The translations under genes were made by a program, and so were the position numbers. From Ophiura sarsii (taxonomy: Eukaryota > Echinodermata > Ophiuroidea > Amphilepidida > Ophiuridae): DNA of 64,000 nt. Of the stretch, positions 56,701 through 64,000 are shown piece after piece; the stretch's first letter is position 1; every line of letters starts with the position of its first letter. The DNA is taken from positions 60,536,292 through 60,600,291 of the forward strand of contig CM069449.1 of the NCBI GenBank assembly GCA_035610835.1, read 5' to 3'. Under the pieces are notes generated by a model. The model saw nothing but the letters and a program-made list of their open reading frames with translations. It ran no database searches and was not told where the DNA came from.

Positions 56701-59021
56701 CACTGAACAATCACTATTTAATAATTATCTTTGGTAGATAGCAATTCAAATCAATTTTAAAAGGATCCAAGTCCATTCTAATGGAAAATACTCATCATTT
56801 AACTACTGTGAAATGTGCTCTCCGCCAGTGGCGTATCTGATGAGATCGCTTGTCAGTGGGGGAAATGGTATCTTCCCGGTAGGCTTTAACTTTACAGGCT
56901 GAGGATTGCCGCCGCCGCCGAGTCCGACATTTGAAAACGGGGAGGGTGGGGGTGTTCTCAAAATCCACCCCATCCGATTCAAATTGGGGCCCTTGCTCCC
57001 CCAACCCACTGTATTTACAGAAAATAAAACCTTTTAGCCCGGTAGTTTGAGCTGTTCTACCCGGTCAAATCCGTCGAGGGGGGACACTCTGCTGATACGC
57101 TACTGTTACTCGTTCGCTTGACAGTTTACCCATAGACAATTCATATAGTCATTTTATTACAAACCGTTAAATTTATTTTCCTGCTTCATTAAACATTAGA
57201 CCTATCGGACATATATTTCAGTTTCTTTTTCGGTGGCGCTGGCATAACGAGGATCAAGTTCAGGTGGCATGTTGTGGCCTTTTACTATTTATGATGAAAT
57301 TACAATTCGTGACGTGACTCATATTAATCATGTTAATCAGAAGCTTACCCGATTCCGTCTCTTTAAATATCTGAGGTAGAAGAAGAGAAAACGTGTAGGC
57401 CTAGAGCCTACCAAACGACAGGTCTTAAATTAAATCTTCATCACATTTCTTGCTTTCTCTCTGTTTCCAATTTTTCTCTCTCCTTTACTAAGTCCTTATC
57501 TAGGATAGGTGTTGATTTTTACACCCAGACTACTCACTAATCCCGCCACGGTGCATTTTTAAATGATCACATTGATAAAGACTCGACTACACTGGCCTAT
57601 AATGATAAACTCTGATGATTAGCCGCAGAGTGTTGCGTACAGAAATTAATACACGAGCGTCTAAATCTTTGTCAACCGGTTCAACGCGCACGCGTCACCA
57701 TTTATTTTGCCAACTCAAAACATTCCGCGCGCGTCTGCGCTCATTGTCGATTAACGCACGCGCTTGAATGCGTTACGCTTCCCGGAAATTGTGAACGCAC
57801 TTCGAATGCGAATAAAATGGTATGGCTTCTTTTTCAAACTCGACATCATGAAAAAGGTGTTTTTTAACACACATTTGAGGTTATTTTGATACCAAGAAAA
57901 GAACGGTTTGTAATGAAACTGTGCACGAAGTTGGGGATTTATATGTTTCCCACAATATCTAAAGAACAGGATTTGAAATACGTGTATTTCCCCGTAAATC
58001 ATGATCAAACGGCGGTATTGTCACTTTTCACATTCATCGGTTGATTTCTTTATGTTCATTTTTGAGTAAAAATACGATTTACAGACACGATAACTCAATA
58101 CAAACTGCATCTGATTGACAGCAAGTAAGTTTAACGCAACAACCATGATCTTCCCCAGGTTCCATTTTTTTTGTTTTTTGTTTTAGGCCTATTTCCCGAT
58201 TTTTCGGATCATTTTGTGGAAATTCACGTTTGTTGTATTTAAAAATCCCATTTTGTTGCCTTATTTGGTCAATAAATAAAAAAATATCTCAGATATCAAA
58301 AAACAAAAAAAATGGAACCCGGGTAATTTTCTTAAGATTACAAAAATCGTAAAAGGACAGATTTTCAGAAAATATTTTTTTGGTTACCTTGTCCGAATTG
58401 AAGACTGGTCAAAATTCTCGTTTTTTATGATTTTCTCCAAAATGGTTCTTTTTAGAGCAATTTTATGTTCATGGTTAGATTTATTGAACCCTTTCCTTCA
58501 AAAAAATGTATACTTGTATATATGGAATATATGAATAATTACGTAGTTACGGCAGTTTTACGGAAGCTATTTCTGACACTTGACAGCCCCCTTAAGTCGG
58601 TCGAAATTGGCACTGTCAATTTTCGAAGGCCCGTTTTTCGCGCCAGTTTTGGAAACACTACATCACAATCAAGTTTTTAACTCGCCTGCAATTCGCAAAA
58701 GTTTACTTTCTGGTTCATTTCCAATTTTCATCCCCGTCCCGATATGAAAAACCTAGCCACGCCACTGATGTCAGGTTCAGAAGTCATTTACAGGTCGTGA
58801 GCATCCATTTACATTCTGTGGATTCCCCTCTATCAGCCCTTCAACTCTACCAACAAGGAATCTTCCTACAAACAAGAAGCCTATAGTATGTGATTTACTT
58901 ACATGTACAATCTCCCCACCCACCATCTCTTGCTGAATAAATTCATGGTGGATAATAGTATCCGGTACTCCTTCCTGAACCTGAACTTGGACCTGCACTG
59001 TCTGCGTTACTCCATGCTCAT
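33450..59021 (-). CDS. Poly-C2H2 zinc-finger protein with 36 fingers (9 exons found, 5' end missing)
   Basis: Nine minus-strand exons all join in frame: 59021-58903, 48158-48007, 47014-46828, 46121-46012, 44793-44516, 42148-41813, 39740-39506 (acceptor about 39740), 38387-38281 and 35752-33450. They encode about 1,280 residues. The order is a Val/Gln-rich acidic stretch, a basic stretch, eight fingers, a Pro-rich then acidic linker, a basic stretch, three fingers, and a last exon with 25 fingers. Most fingers fit C-x2-C-x12-H-x3/4-H with TGEKPY-type linkers, so DNA binding in the nucleus is likely. Finger 22 of the last exon ends in Cys instead of the final His, and finger 11 has an expanded loop. 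RRGRPW between fingers 7 and 8 of that exon resembles an AT-hook. The orthologue is not recognised. The first exon found begins with two bases of a split codon, so the start lies further upstream. Confidence 0.85.
36918..37779. mobile_element. Large foldback element, arms of about 330 bp
   Basis: The left arm (CATTAGGGTGCATCTGGTGC onward) is repeated inverted at the right end, with blocks such as ACAGGGGTCAACGAAC and CCGTTTGAACTT. The spacer is about 180 bp. The open frames at 36798-37110 fall in the arm and are not genes. Confidence 0.85.
37864..38162. mobile_element. GGCCAAATTAA-family MITE, copy 2, TTA target duplication
   Basis: The same family as 28289-28588 in the same orientation. It is flanked by TTA on both sides. 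It ends about 120 bp from the zinc-finger exon at 38281. Confidence 0.8.
38281..38387 (-). CDS. Zinc-finger gene exon (rest of finger 10, finger 11)
   Basis: The acceptor is TTTCAG|A and the donor is ACAG|GTAAGT. It gives [14 protein letters not shown], completing finger 10, then [20 protein letters not shown]. It ends in the THTG linker in phase 1, matching the last exon's start. Confidence 0.9.
39137..39427. mobile_element. AAGGCTCAA-family MITE, copy 2
   Basis: The ends CAAGGCTCAAGATAA are perfect inverted repeats. It lies between zinc-finger exons, about 80 bp from the 39506 exon. Confidence 0.8.
39506..39740 (-). CDS. Zinc-finger gene exon (fingers 9-10)
   Basis: The acceptor is ATTACAG|TA and the donor is TGTAG|GTAGGT. 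A linker ending in [11 protein letters not shown] leads into [35 protein letters not shown] follows and is split two residues before its first His. It is clearly related to the 46828-47014 exon. Confidence 0.9.
40056..40640 (-). mobile_element. 5'-truncated CR1/L2-like retrotransposon, 3' end
   Basis: A minus-strand frame (40289-40630) encodes [20 protein letters not shown] and [14 protein letters not shown]. This is the same C-terminal block as in the 60814-62733 reverse transcriptase, but clearly diverged. The 3' tail is an (ATT)n repeat at about 40061-40090, as is usual for L2/CR1 elements. It lies in an intron of the zinc-finger gene, in the same orientation. Confidence 0.82.
40944..41045. 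repeat. Small inverted repeat
   Basis: TAATTCTGTTATACCCT and its inverse are about 100 bases apart. Confidence 0.6.
41813..42148 (-). CDS. Zinc-finger gene exon (finger 8, Pro-rich and acidic linker)
   Basis: The acceptor is CAACAG|GA and the donor is GAAA|GTAAGA. It encodes finger 8 ([20 protein letters not shown]). A Pro-rich stretch ([20 protein letters not shown]) and an acidic, Val/Gln-rich stretch ([20 protein letters not shown]) follow. The acidic part echoes the 5' exons and may be a protein-interaction or activation region; that role is inference. Confidence 0.87.
42425..43015 (-). mobile_element. 5'-truncated non-LTR retrotransposon fragment, diverged
   Basis: The minus-strand frame carries [40 protein letters not shown] and related text. 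These resemble the C-terminal end of CR1/RTE-type reverse transcriptases. It is interrupted and truncated. It lies in a zinc-finger gene intron. Confidence 0.6.
43015..43180. repeat. Short inverted-repeat with AATTTCCCTC tandem words
   Basis: GGCCTGAAAAAATG and its inverse bound about five imperfect copies of AATTTCCCTCCAAATG. It abuts the retrotransposon fragment at 42425-43015. Confidence 0.55.
43475..44030. repeat. Region with repeated CGTTTAAACG palindromes
   Basis: GTTTAAAC-centred words recur at both ends (43485-43545 and 43975-44020). They suggest a degenerate inverted-repeat element. No ORF of note. Confidence 0.5.
44204..44476. mobile_element. Inverted-repeat element carrying a reverse-transcriptase snippet
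   Basis: The ends ATGAAGGTATAGTGTTGGAC and ATGAAGGTGTAGTTTTGAAC face each other. The plus strand near 44388-44434 reads [16 protein letters not shown], the metal-binding motif A of a non-LTR reverse transcriptase. The left arm holds an inverted, decayed copy of it. Confidence 0.65.
44516..44793 (-). CDS. Zinc-finger gene exon (rest of finger 4, fingers 5-7)
   Basis: The acceptor is TTTCAG|G and the donor is CCG|GTGAGT. It completes finger 4 (KHEKGH). It then encodes [34 protein letters not shown] and [17 protein letters not shown] fingers, ending in the linker. Confidence 0.9.
44825..45450. mobile_element. Inverted-repeat element (GAAGAGGTATTTTGCAAAAGGG ends)
   Basis: The ends GAAGAGGTATTTTGCAAAAG are perfect inverted repeats and both are flanked by AAAT. 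Inside, a unit of about 220 bp is duplicated in tandem (44872 and 45093 onward). A related lone end is at about 8790-8830. Confidence 0.75.
45455..45517. mobile_element. TTAA-family MITE, solitary right end
   Basis: The segment (GCTAAAGTGATCGGAAAACA, ending CCT then TTAA) matches the right end of copy C. The left part is missing. Confidence 0.55.
46012..46121 (-). CDS. Zinc-finger gene exon (rest of finger 3, start of 4)
   Basis: The acceptor is TCCCAG|GCT and the donor is CTCAG|GTAAGT. It completes finger 3 ([18 protein letters not shown]) and opens finger 4 ([15 protein letters not shown]). It is split two residues before the first zinc-binding His. Confidence 0.88.
46828..47014 (-). CDS. 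Zinc-finger gene exon (fingers 1-2 and start of 3)
   Basis: The acceptor is CCTAG|G and the donor is AAG|GTAAGC. It holds [20 protein letters not shown], a TGEKPY linker and [20 protein letters not shown]. It breaks inside finger 3 after CRFCAK. Its first two fingers resemble those of the 39506-39740 exon. Confidence 0.9.
47824..47977. mobile_element. Foldback MITE, TAA target duplication
   Basis: It is flanked by TAA on both sides. The 154 bp are almost wholly palindromic (CACTGCAAATTATGAACGTG and inverse). A diverged relative lies at about 30402-30535. Confidence 0.85.
48007..48158 (-). CDS. Zinc-finger gene exon (acidic then basic linker)
   Basis: The acceptor is CATCAG|GTT and the donor is CACAG|GTTAGT. 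It encodes [20 protein letters not shown], then [20 protein letters not shown] and the basic [11 protein letters not shown] that leads into the first finger. Confidence 0.82.
48464..50013. repeat. 775-bp tandem duplication, near identical
   Basis: Unit 1 (48464-49238) and unit 2 (49239-50013) repeat with an offset of exactly 775. The only difference I saw is G at about 49188 against A at about 49963. It is either very recent or an assembly artefact. Confidence 0.92.
48966..49234. mobile_element. Truncated copy of the 893-bp element
   Basis: It begins AGGTAGCACACCTCTAAATA like the two full copies but stops where the 775-bp duplication restarts. Confidence 0.85.
49741..50633. mobile_element. 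893-bp TA-target element, copy 1
   Basis: It is flanked by TA on both sides. The ends are AGGTAGCACACCTCTAAATA and its inverse. Inside is a second, long inverted repeat (GCGCTTAGATGCTCGATTGC and its partner near 50345). No ORF. Possibly Tc1/mariner-type by its target. Confidence 0.88.
51259..51343 (+). repeat. Interstitial telomere-like repeat (TTAGGG)n
   Basis: About ten TTAGGG-type units, some interrupted, the last five in a clean row. They lie between the two 893-bp elements. Confidence 0.9.
51472..52364. mobile_element. 893-bp TA-target element, copy 2
   Basis: The same length (893) and orientation as 49741-50633, with only a few base changes. It is flanked by TA on both sides. Its flanks differ from those of copy 1, so it is a separate insertion. 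Confidence 0.88.
52730..53087. mobile_element. TTAA-target AGGTAGATG-family MITE, copy B
   Basis: It is flanked by TTAA on both sides. The ends are AGGTAGATGACCCGATCACA and its inverse. It is the best-preserved copy of the family, with near-perfect ends. Confidence 0.88.
53088..54906. other. Unclassified intron sequence
   Basis: No gene is recognised. A 109-codon plus-strand frame (54119-54448) lacks any known motif. The word AAAATGTATACTTTTA near 54821 recurs at 58505, 63285 (inverse) and 63820. Confidence 0.5.
54911..58591. mobile_element. 3.7-kb unit with GGGGGCTGTCAAGTGTCA ends, TTAA target
   Basis: It is flanked by TTAA on both sides (54907-54910, 58592-58595). The inverted ends GGGGGCTGTCAAGTGTCA are identical for 18 bases. 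No transposase is recognised inside. It includes an inner hairpin (about 58157-58325) and a smaller CAGTGGCGTATC-ended repeat (56826-57103). Confidence 0.65.
56826..57103. mobile_element. Small CAGTGGCGTATC-ended element
   Basis: The ends CAGTGGCGTATC and CAGTAGCGTATC face each other 278 bp apart. They resemble the ends of the hAT-like element at 13497. No clear 8-bp target duplication. Confidence 0.5.
58903..59021 (-). CDS. Zinc-finger gene, most 5' exon found (Val/Gln-rich acidic)
   Basis: The acceptor is TTTTCAG|AT and the donor is CAT|GTAAGT. It encodes [20 protein letters not shown] followed by [20 protein letters not shown]. It has no finger. It joins the 48158 exon in phase 0, continuing the same VQVQ-rich style. 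The intron between them is 10.7 kb. Confidence 0.7.
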
Positions 59022-59564
59022 CTGAAAAGAATGGGTAATGAAAAAAGAAACATGATACATTTAAACATGGAAGTACGGAGACAGGTGTACGAGTATGACC
59101 CGATGATACAGGGTTGTTTTCTGTAATTAAATAAGGCACATAAATCACACAAAAAAGTTTGTCTAAGACACCTGAAAAAAGTCATGACTTATAGTCTCAT
59201 TCTGTCATATTCCTCAAATATTTTTAAAACCACACAAGCTATCTCAACAAATTTTGTATCATTTTAAAGCCCTAATAACAAGCTATCTGCCTGCAGAATG
59301 ACATTGGTATAGCTGATACAGAAATGGAGATACAGCTGTTTGAAGTTTGGGGACCAGGGGTGGTGCTGGAAGGGTGCCGCCTGTACAAACTCAATGGGAT
59401 AATCCCATGCTTTGTTCTTTTTTACAATAGCTAGTCATCCCTAATGTTACAAACACCATTCTGGTCCCATTTTAAAGGATATTTAGTAGTCTATAGACTC
59501 GAGATCACCACATGGCAACAGATTTCTTTTCCTACACCCAAAATTCACCAGAAAGGTCACCCCG

Positions 59565-59602
<38 letters not shown>

Positions 59603-60403
59603 ATTTGAACCACAGACCTCCAGCAACAACAAAAAACACCATTTTTTCCGCACAGTTGCAGGTGTAGTAGAGTTAGGGTTAAGTATGTGGTTCAACAGAC
59701 TTGTCAACTATTTGTAACAACTAATTTATTGCTTTTTCCTATTCGCTAACACAGTCAATCAACATGAATAAGGCCCCTTGAAATTAAATGTGAGTTTACT
59801 GTTGCCCGCGCAAGTCCAAAAGTCACCCGCGTGATATATGTAATATTTTAAAAATATTTAATTATTTCATTGTTTACAGCTTTTTCATAAGCTTTTTAAC
59901 ACTTTTCAGACGATAAAATAAGCCGATGAGCCGCATTGCAATACTTGCAACTGTCACTTTGTATTGAAATGTGTGCATTTGAAGCATATTCATAGGCACG
60001 GCAGTTGATTACTGCCCAATCGCTTCAGCGCATGACGTCACATCAAAACCGCCGAACATCTTTGGAGTTTCCTAGTGCATTCTGGGTAATATTTCAGGTT
60101 TTTTTACAATCGCCATCTTTAAAATTCTCCGAGCTAGCGTAACGATTTTTTTTTTACAAACATCGATCGAATATCTCATTAATATTCAAAATAGGGATGC
60201 AAATATGAGTAGACTCCTTTATAAAAGAAACAAAATGCAAAGCCAAGGCACACTATGAAAACTCTCTCATTTGCTTGCGTGGTAGATTTCGATCGCGACA
60301 GGAGCATGCGCAGATGCGATTTTTGTGTAAGTGGTCTGTGATTTTGTCAATATTATATTTTTACTGTGATTTGTCGATCTGCATTAAATGCAAAAAGTAA
60401 CAA

Positions 60404-60420
60404 CGCCCCCGGCTGGACTC

Positions 60421-60460
<40 letters not shown>

Positions 60461-60477
60461 AATTGCGCCACGGAGGT
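60404..60477 (-). tRNA. tRNA-Asn (GTT)-like gene
   Basis: The 74-base minus-strand sequence contains GGCGCAATTGGTTAGCGCGT (D arm with A box). The anticodon arm TTCGGCTGTTAACCGAA has GTT in the loop. The B box GGTTCGAGTCC is intact. These match animal tRNA-Asn. A T5 run follows 6 bases downstream and could serve as a Pol III stop. The first acceptor pair (A-C) and one T-stem pair (G-G) do not pair, so it may be a decayed copy or part of a mobile element. It lies inside the TAA-bounded unit 59772-63211. Confidence 0.75.
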
Positions 60478-60813
60478 GATTATTACTAGGCTGTTTTGGT
60501 TTGTCATGTTCACCCGTAATAATAATAAAAATAAAAAATAAATAAGCATTTATAATGCGCCATTTATCTAGAAACAAGTTCTAATCCAAGGCGCAATGAA
60601 CAACAAGAAAAACAATACAGTACAGTGAAAATCACAGAAAAAAAAAATGATATGTAACAAACTTGCGCTGAACAAAATCCAAAACAAAAAATTGTTCCAT
60701 GCTAAAAATATATGACTAAAAACAAATTAAATTACAAATTGAATATTAAAAAACAAAACAAAACAATAACAATAGCATGGCAAACAAAATGTAATAATCA
60801 AAAACAGTTGATA

Positions 60814-62819
60814 TTAGCAGTCATAAGCAGAATTGAATAAGAATGTTTTGAGTCCTGATTTAAACCGATGGAGAGAATTTGACTGACGAACATCTATGGG
60901 TAAAGAGTTCCAAAGTTTTGGAGCAACGGTTGAAAAAGCACGATCACCGTAAGAGGATGTTGTTCGTGGAACTGATAATAAACACTTTTCTGATGACCTT
61001 AGACTGCGAGTAGGAGTATATGGAGAGAGAAGGTCGGTTATATAAGAAGGTGCCATATTGTTTAAACCTTTCCATGTCAGAAGTAGAGTTTTATATTGGA
61101 TCCGTTCTCGAACAGGCAACCAGTGAAGACTCTGCAGAGTAGGTGTGATATGATCAAATTTGCGAGTCTTTGTTAAAACGCGAGCAGCCGAGTTCTGTAT
61201 ACGTTGCAGTTTCTTAAGTTGTTGTTCAGTTATTCCATTAAGTAAAGCATTTCCATTGTCTAGGCGCGATGTTACAAAAGCATGCAATAGTATTTCTGCT
61301 GTATCCTTAGAGAGAAGTTTTCTAATGAAACTGAGGTTTCTAATTTGGAAATATGCTGATTGACACACCTTTTTGACATGGTTCTCCATTGATAACGTAG
61401 AATCAAGATATATTCCCAAATTGCGAACACTGGTAGAGGCAGAAATAGTTGAAGAACCAATCTGAATATTCTTATGTTGGATCTTATTCTGAGCCTTTTT
61501 TGAAGATATAATCAGCAGTTCTGTTTTGCTATCATTCAATTTTAATTTGTTTTTTGACATCCATAATCCAATATCAGAAATACACAGTTCAATACGCTGA
61601 CGGGCTAAACTTTCCTCAGCAGCATCATTTACATTAAACGACAAATATAGTTGAGTATCATCGGCGTATGTATGTACATCTAAATTATGTTTACGAGCAA
61701 TATTAACAACTGGAGAAGCATAAATGGTGAAAAATAGAGGGCCCAACACAGAGCCTTGTGGTACTCCAAATGGGAGGTTTACCGGAGATGATAAATTGTT
61801 GTCAATGCTAACAGATTGACGTCTGTTTGTTAAATATGAAGTGATCCATTGAAGAGCTGAACCTGTGATACCAGTAGATGTAAGACGCGAAAGAAGAATA
61901 TCGTGATCGATGGTGTCAAAAGCCGCAGACAAATCCAGTAGAACTAAAAACACAGCATGTTTTGAATCCAATTTCTGTAAAATATCATTCTGGACTTTAA
62001 GAAGCGCAGTCTCAGTTCCATGAAATTTCTTGTAGGCAGACTGGTACTTCTCTAAGAGGTTGTACTTTTCAAAGTGTTCATTCAAACGAGTTGCGACAAT
62101 TTTTTCAATAAGCTTAGACACATAAGTCAAATTTGACACAGGGCGATAGTTTTTAAGATTATCAGGATCAAGAGTTGCCTTCTTAAGTAATGGCTTAACA
62201 ACAGCGCTCTTAAATTGTGATGGAAAACTAGATGTCTCAAGTGACAGGTTTATAATCTTTGTGATGGTTGGGAGGAGAAGATCAATATGTTCCTTTACAA
62301 TCCATGTAGGGATAGGATCCAGTTGGCAATGCTTAGTGGGAGAAGACATAACTAATTTTCGAACTTCATCCTCAGAGGCCAGGGAAAAAGTGACCAAATT
62401 TGGCACAGATTCATGAGATAAAGTAGCAAATCCAGGAGAATCCATTTGGTTGAAGGAGGCACGAATGTTGTCAATTTTAGAGATGAAGTAGTCGTTGAAA
62501 GTGTTAGCCAAATCTTGATTTGATTGATGAGATGGTAATTTTGGTTTACCTTTTTGATGCAGTAGTGATTCAACAATGTTGAATAGTTGCTTAGAGTCGG
62601 TGCAGTTTGTGATCTGTTCCCTATAAGATTTTGCTGTGTTTATTAACCGGCTTACAAGAAGACGCTGAGCTTTAAAATACCCGTACACTTCCCCGTACAC
62701 TTTCTTGCAAAGTCGGGCATCGTTTTTTCTCAAATGTTGCTTGCATATTGCCTTTGCTGTCGCCTTTAATACATGTGCTGTTACTTGAACTTGGAACCAA
62801 CGTTTAATTTGAACTGTCT
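60814..62819 (-). mobile_element. CR1/L2-type non-LTR retrotransposon, reverse-transcriptase ORF
   Basis: An uninterrupted minus-strand reading frame of 639 codons (60814-62733) stays open up to about 62819, with no clear ATG. It encodes a reverse transcriptase: LDLSAAFDTIDHD (about residue 266), GVPQGSVLGP (323) and the catalytic YADD (356-359). The C-terminal block has LHWLPVRERIQYK and KLWNSLP, typical of the CR1/L2 group. No endonuclease domain is seen upstream, so the copy is probably 5' truncated. The 3' side is A/T-rich. The intact frame suggests recent insertion. Confidence 0.88.
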
Positions 62820-63634
62820 ATTTTCAATAAAAAAATACTCCAATACGGGAAAAAAATCAGAAAAGCTCACAGACAACAAATAAGAACATCATTTTACTCG
62901 ACCTAGAATTTCAATCGGATTTCAATCATCGGCAAAACCCGATGATGTGAGTGACGTCATTTAATGAGCTCATTAGCATAATTTATGTCCGTGAAATATA
63001 CAATAGGGTTTTGGTAGTGAGGCAGTAGGTGGTGGTAGGACATAATTAACAGCATTTGAATTGTATTCGTACCTTGGATGATAGTTAACAACGCCGACAA
63101 TATTAAATCAGGTGACTTTACCCCAAAATATTACAATATTAATATTAAATAGTCACCTCGTCCTGCTTTTCAAAAACGCAACAGTAAACTCACATTTAAT
63201 TGCAAGGGGCCTAATCAGCCTTAATTTAACGGATTTATAAAAATGACTATAACAGAAAAAGTTTTCAACCTATGATAGCAAAAGTATACATTTTTGGAAA
63301 GCTAGTAAAAATAGGAATTTAGAAATGCAGTTTAGATCAGGGAAGGGTTCATCCTTAAACAAATATTCCTGAAAATTCTAAAAATATATAAAATAAAAAT
63401 TGGAGATATTCACTAGCCGGTATAATTACCATACCGACGTAGTAACTTTGACAATTATATATCATCTAATGGGTAATTTCATGAGGAATTCAAATATGTA
63501 AAGTAAATAATGATAGGGGTTGGTATAAAAATATATGGATCTCAAATTAAAAATTAAAAAACTCTGATATTTTCCCGAACATTTCCGATCCTACCATTTT
63601 AGTTCTTGGACGTAGGCCTACTATAATTTCAATA

Positions 63635-63782
63635 AGGTTTATCGCAGATAGAAAAAAAGCCATTGATTATCCTTTTCTGATGCATTGTGGGTGGATTGCG
63701 GGTACAAATCTGCTCCATTTGCGAACCCACAATGCATCAGAATAGGATAATCAATGGCTTTTTTTCTATCTACGATAAACCT
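63635..63782. mobile_element. Foldback MITE, TA target
   Basis: It is flanked by TA on both sides. The 148 bp have about 57-bp arms (AGGTTTATCGCAGATAGAAA and inverse) and a loop of about 32 bases. Confidence 0.85.
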
Positions 63783-64000
63783 TATGGCATATTTGGTTGC
63801 CTCATGCAATTTTCCTTTGGAAAATGTATACTTTTACCACCTCAGGGGGTATACAAGCAAATATAAATGTGTAAAGTTAAAATCATGTCGCGAAAGCCAA
63901 AATCTGTGTGTAACGCGAAAGAAGGTGAGCTTAAAACACATGACCCTTTCTGTAACTCACATCTAAATGACCCAATTTCATTCTTTGATAGGGTGCAGCG

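Larger units (their letters stand above)
59772..63211. mobile_element. 3.44-kb TAA-bounded element holding the tRNA and the RT ORF
   Basis: It is flanked by TAA on both sides. The ends GGCCCCTTGAAATTAAATGT and GGCCCCTTGCAATTAAATGT continue as GAGTTTACTGTTGC. The GGCC ends and 3-bp target match the other Harbinger-like MITEs in the window. The tRNA-Asn-like gene and the CR1-type retrotransposon are inside. Confidence 0.75.

Overview
This window is from a repeat-rich animal genome. It shows split genes with GT-AG introns, poly(A) signals, CR1/L2-type non-LTR retrotransposons, many short inverted-repeat DNA transposons and a vertebrate-type TTAGGG tract. The protein-coding genes match human relatives residue by residue over short blocks. 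The repeat style (many TAGGCCTA, ACATGTA and poly-G/C tracts) suggests a marine invertebrate deuterostome, perhaps an echinoderm. That last step is inference. There is one 100-base assembly gap (2128-2227).

Three protein-coding genes can be supported by exon structure. (1) An ANKS3-like ankyrin-repeat gene on the minus strand has five N-terminal exons between 11507 and 6164; its SAM and coiled-coil part was not found. (2) A complete six-exon HOATZ-like gene lies on the plus strand, 15949-24241, encoding 182 residues. These two genes are divergent neighbours, and both belong to families tied to cilia. (3) A very large C2H2 zinc-finger gene on the minus strand runs from 59021 down to 33450. Nine exons were found, all joining in frame, with 36 fingers; the 5' end was not found. 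A tRNA-Asn-like gene (60404-60477, minus) is the only RNA gene seen.

Nearly everything else is transposon-derived. Region 1-6163 holds unrecognised sequence plus two TTAA-flanked repeats. Region 6904-9254 holds short foldback elements inside ANKS3 introns. The ANKS3-HOATZ spacer holds a hAT-like element with an 8-bp target duplication (13497-14026) and a GC-rich inverted-repeat element (about 14538-15185). HOATZ introns carry a three-layer nested transposon (19390-20537). Region 24456-32740 is a dense field of TA-, TTAA- and 3-bp-target elements. The introns of the zinc-finger gene hold two 5'-truncated retrotransposons, a large foldback (36918-37779), a 775-bp near-perfect tandem duplication (48464-50013), twin 893-bp elements flanking telomere-like repeats, and a 3.7-kb TTAA-bounded unit. 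Upstream of the gene's first detected exon is a 3.44-kb TAA-bounded element that carries both the tRNA-like gene and an intact 639-codon reverse-transcriptase ORF.

The three genes show no obvious common pathway. The window is mainly informative about how several classes of non-autonomous transposon have built up and nested within gene introns.
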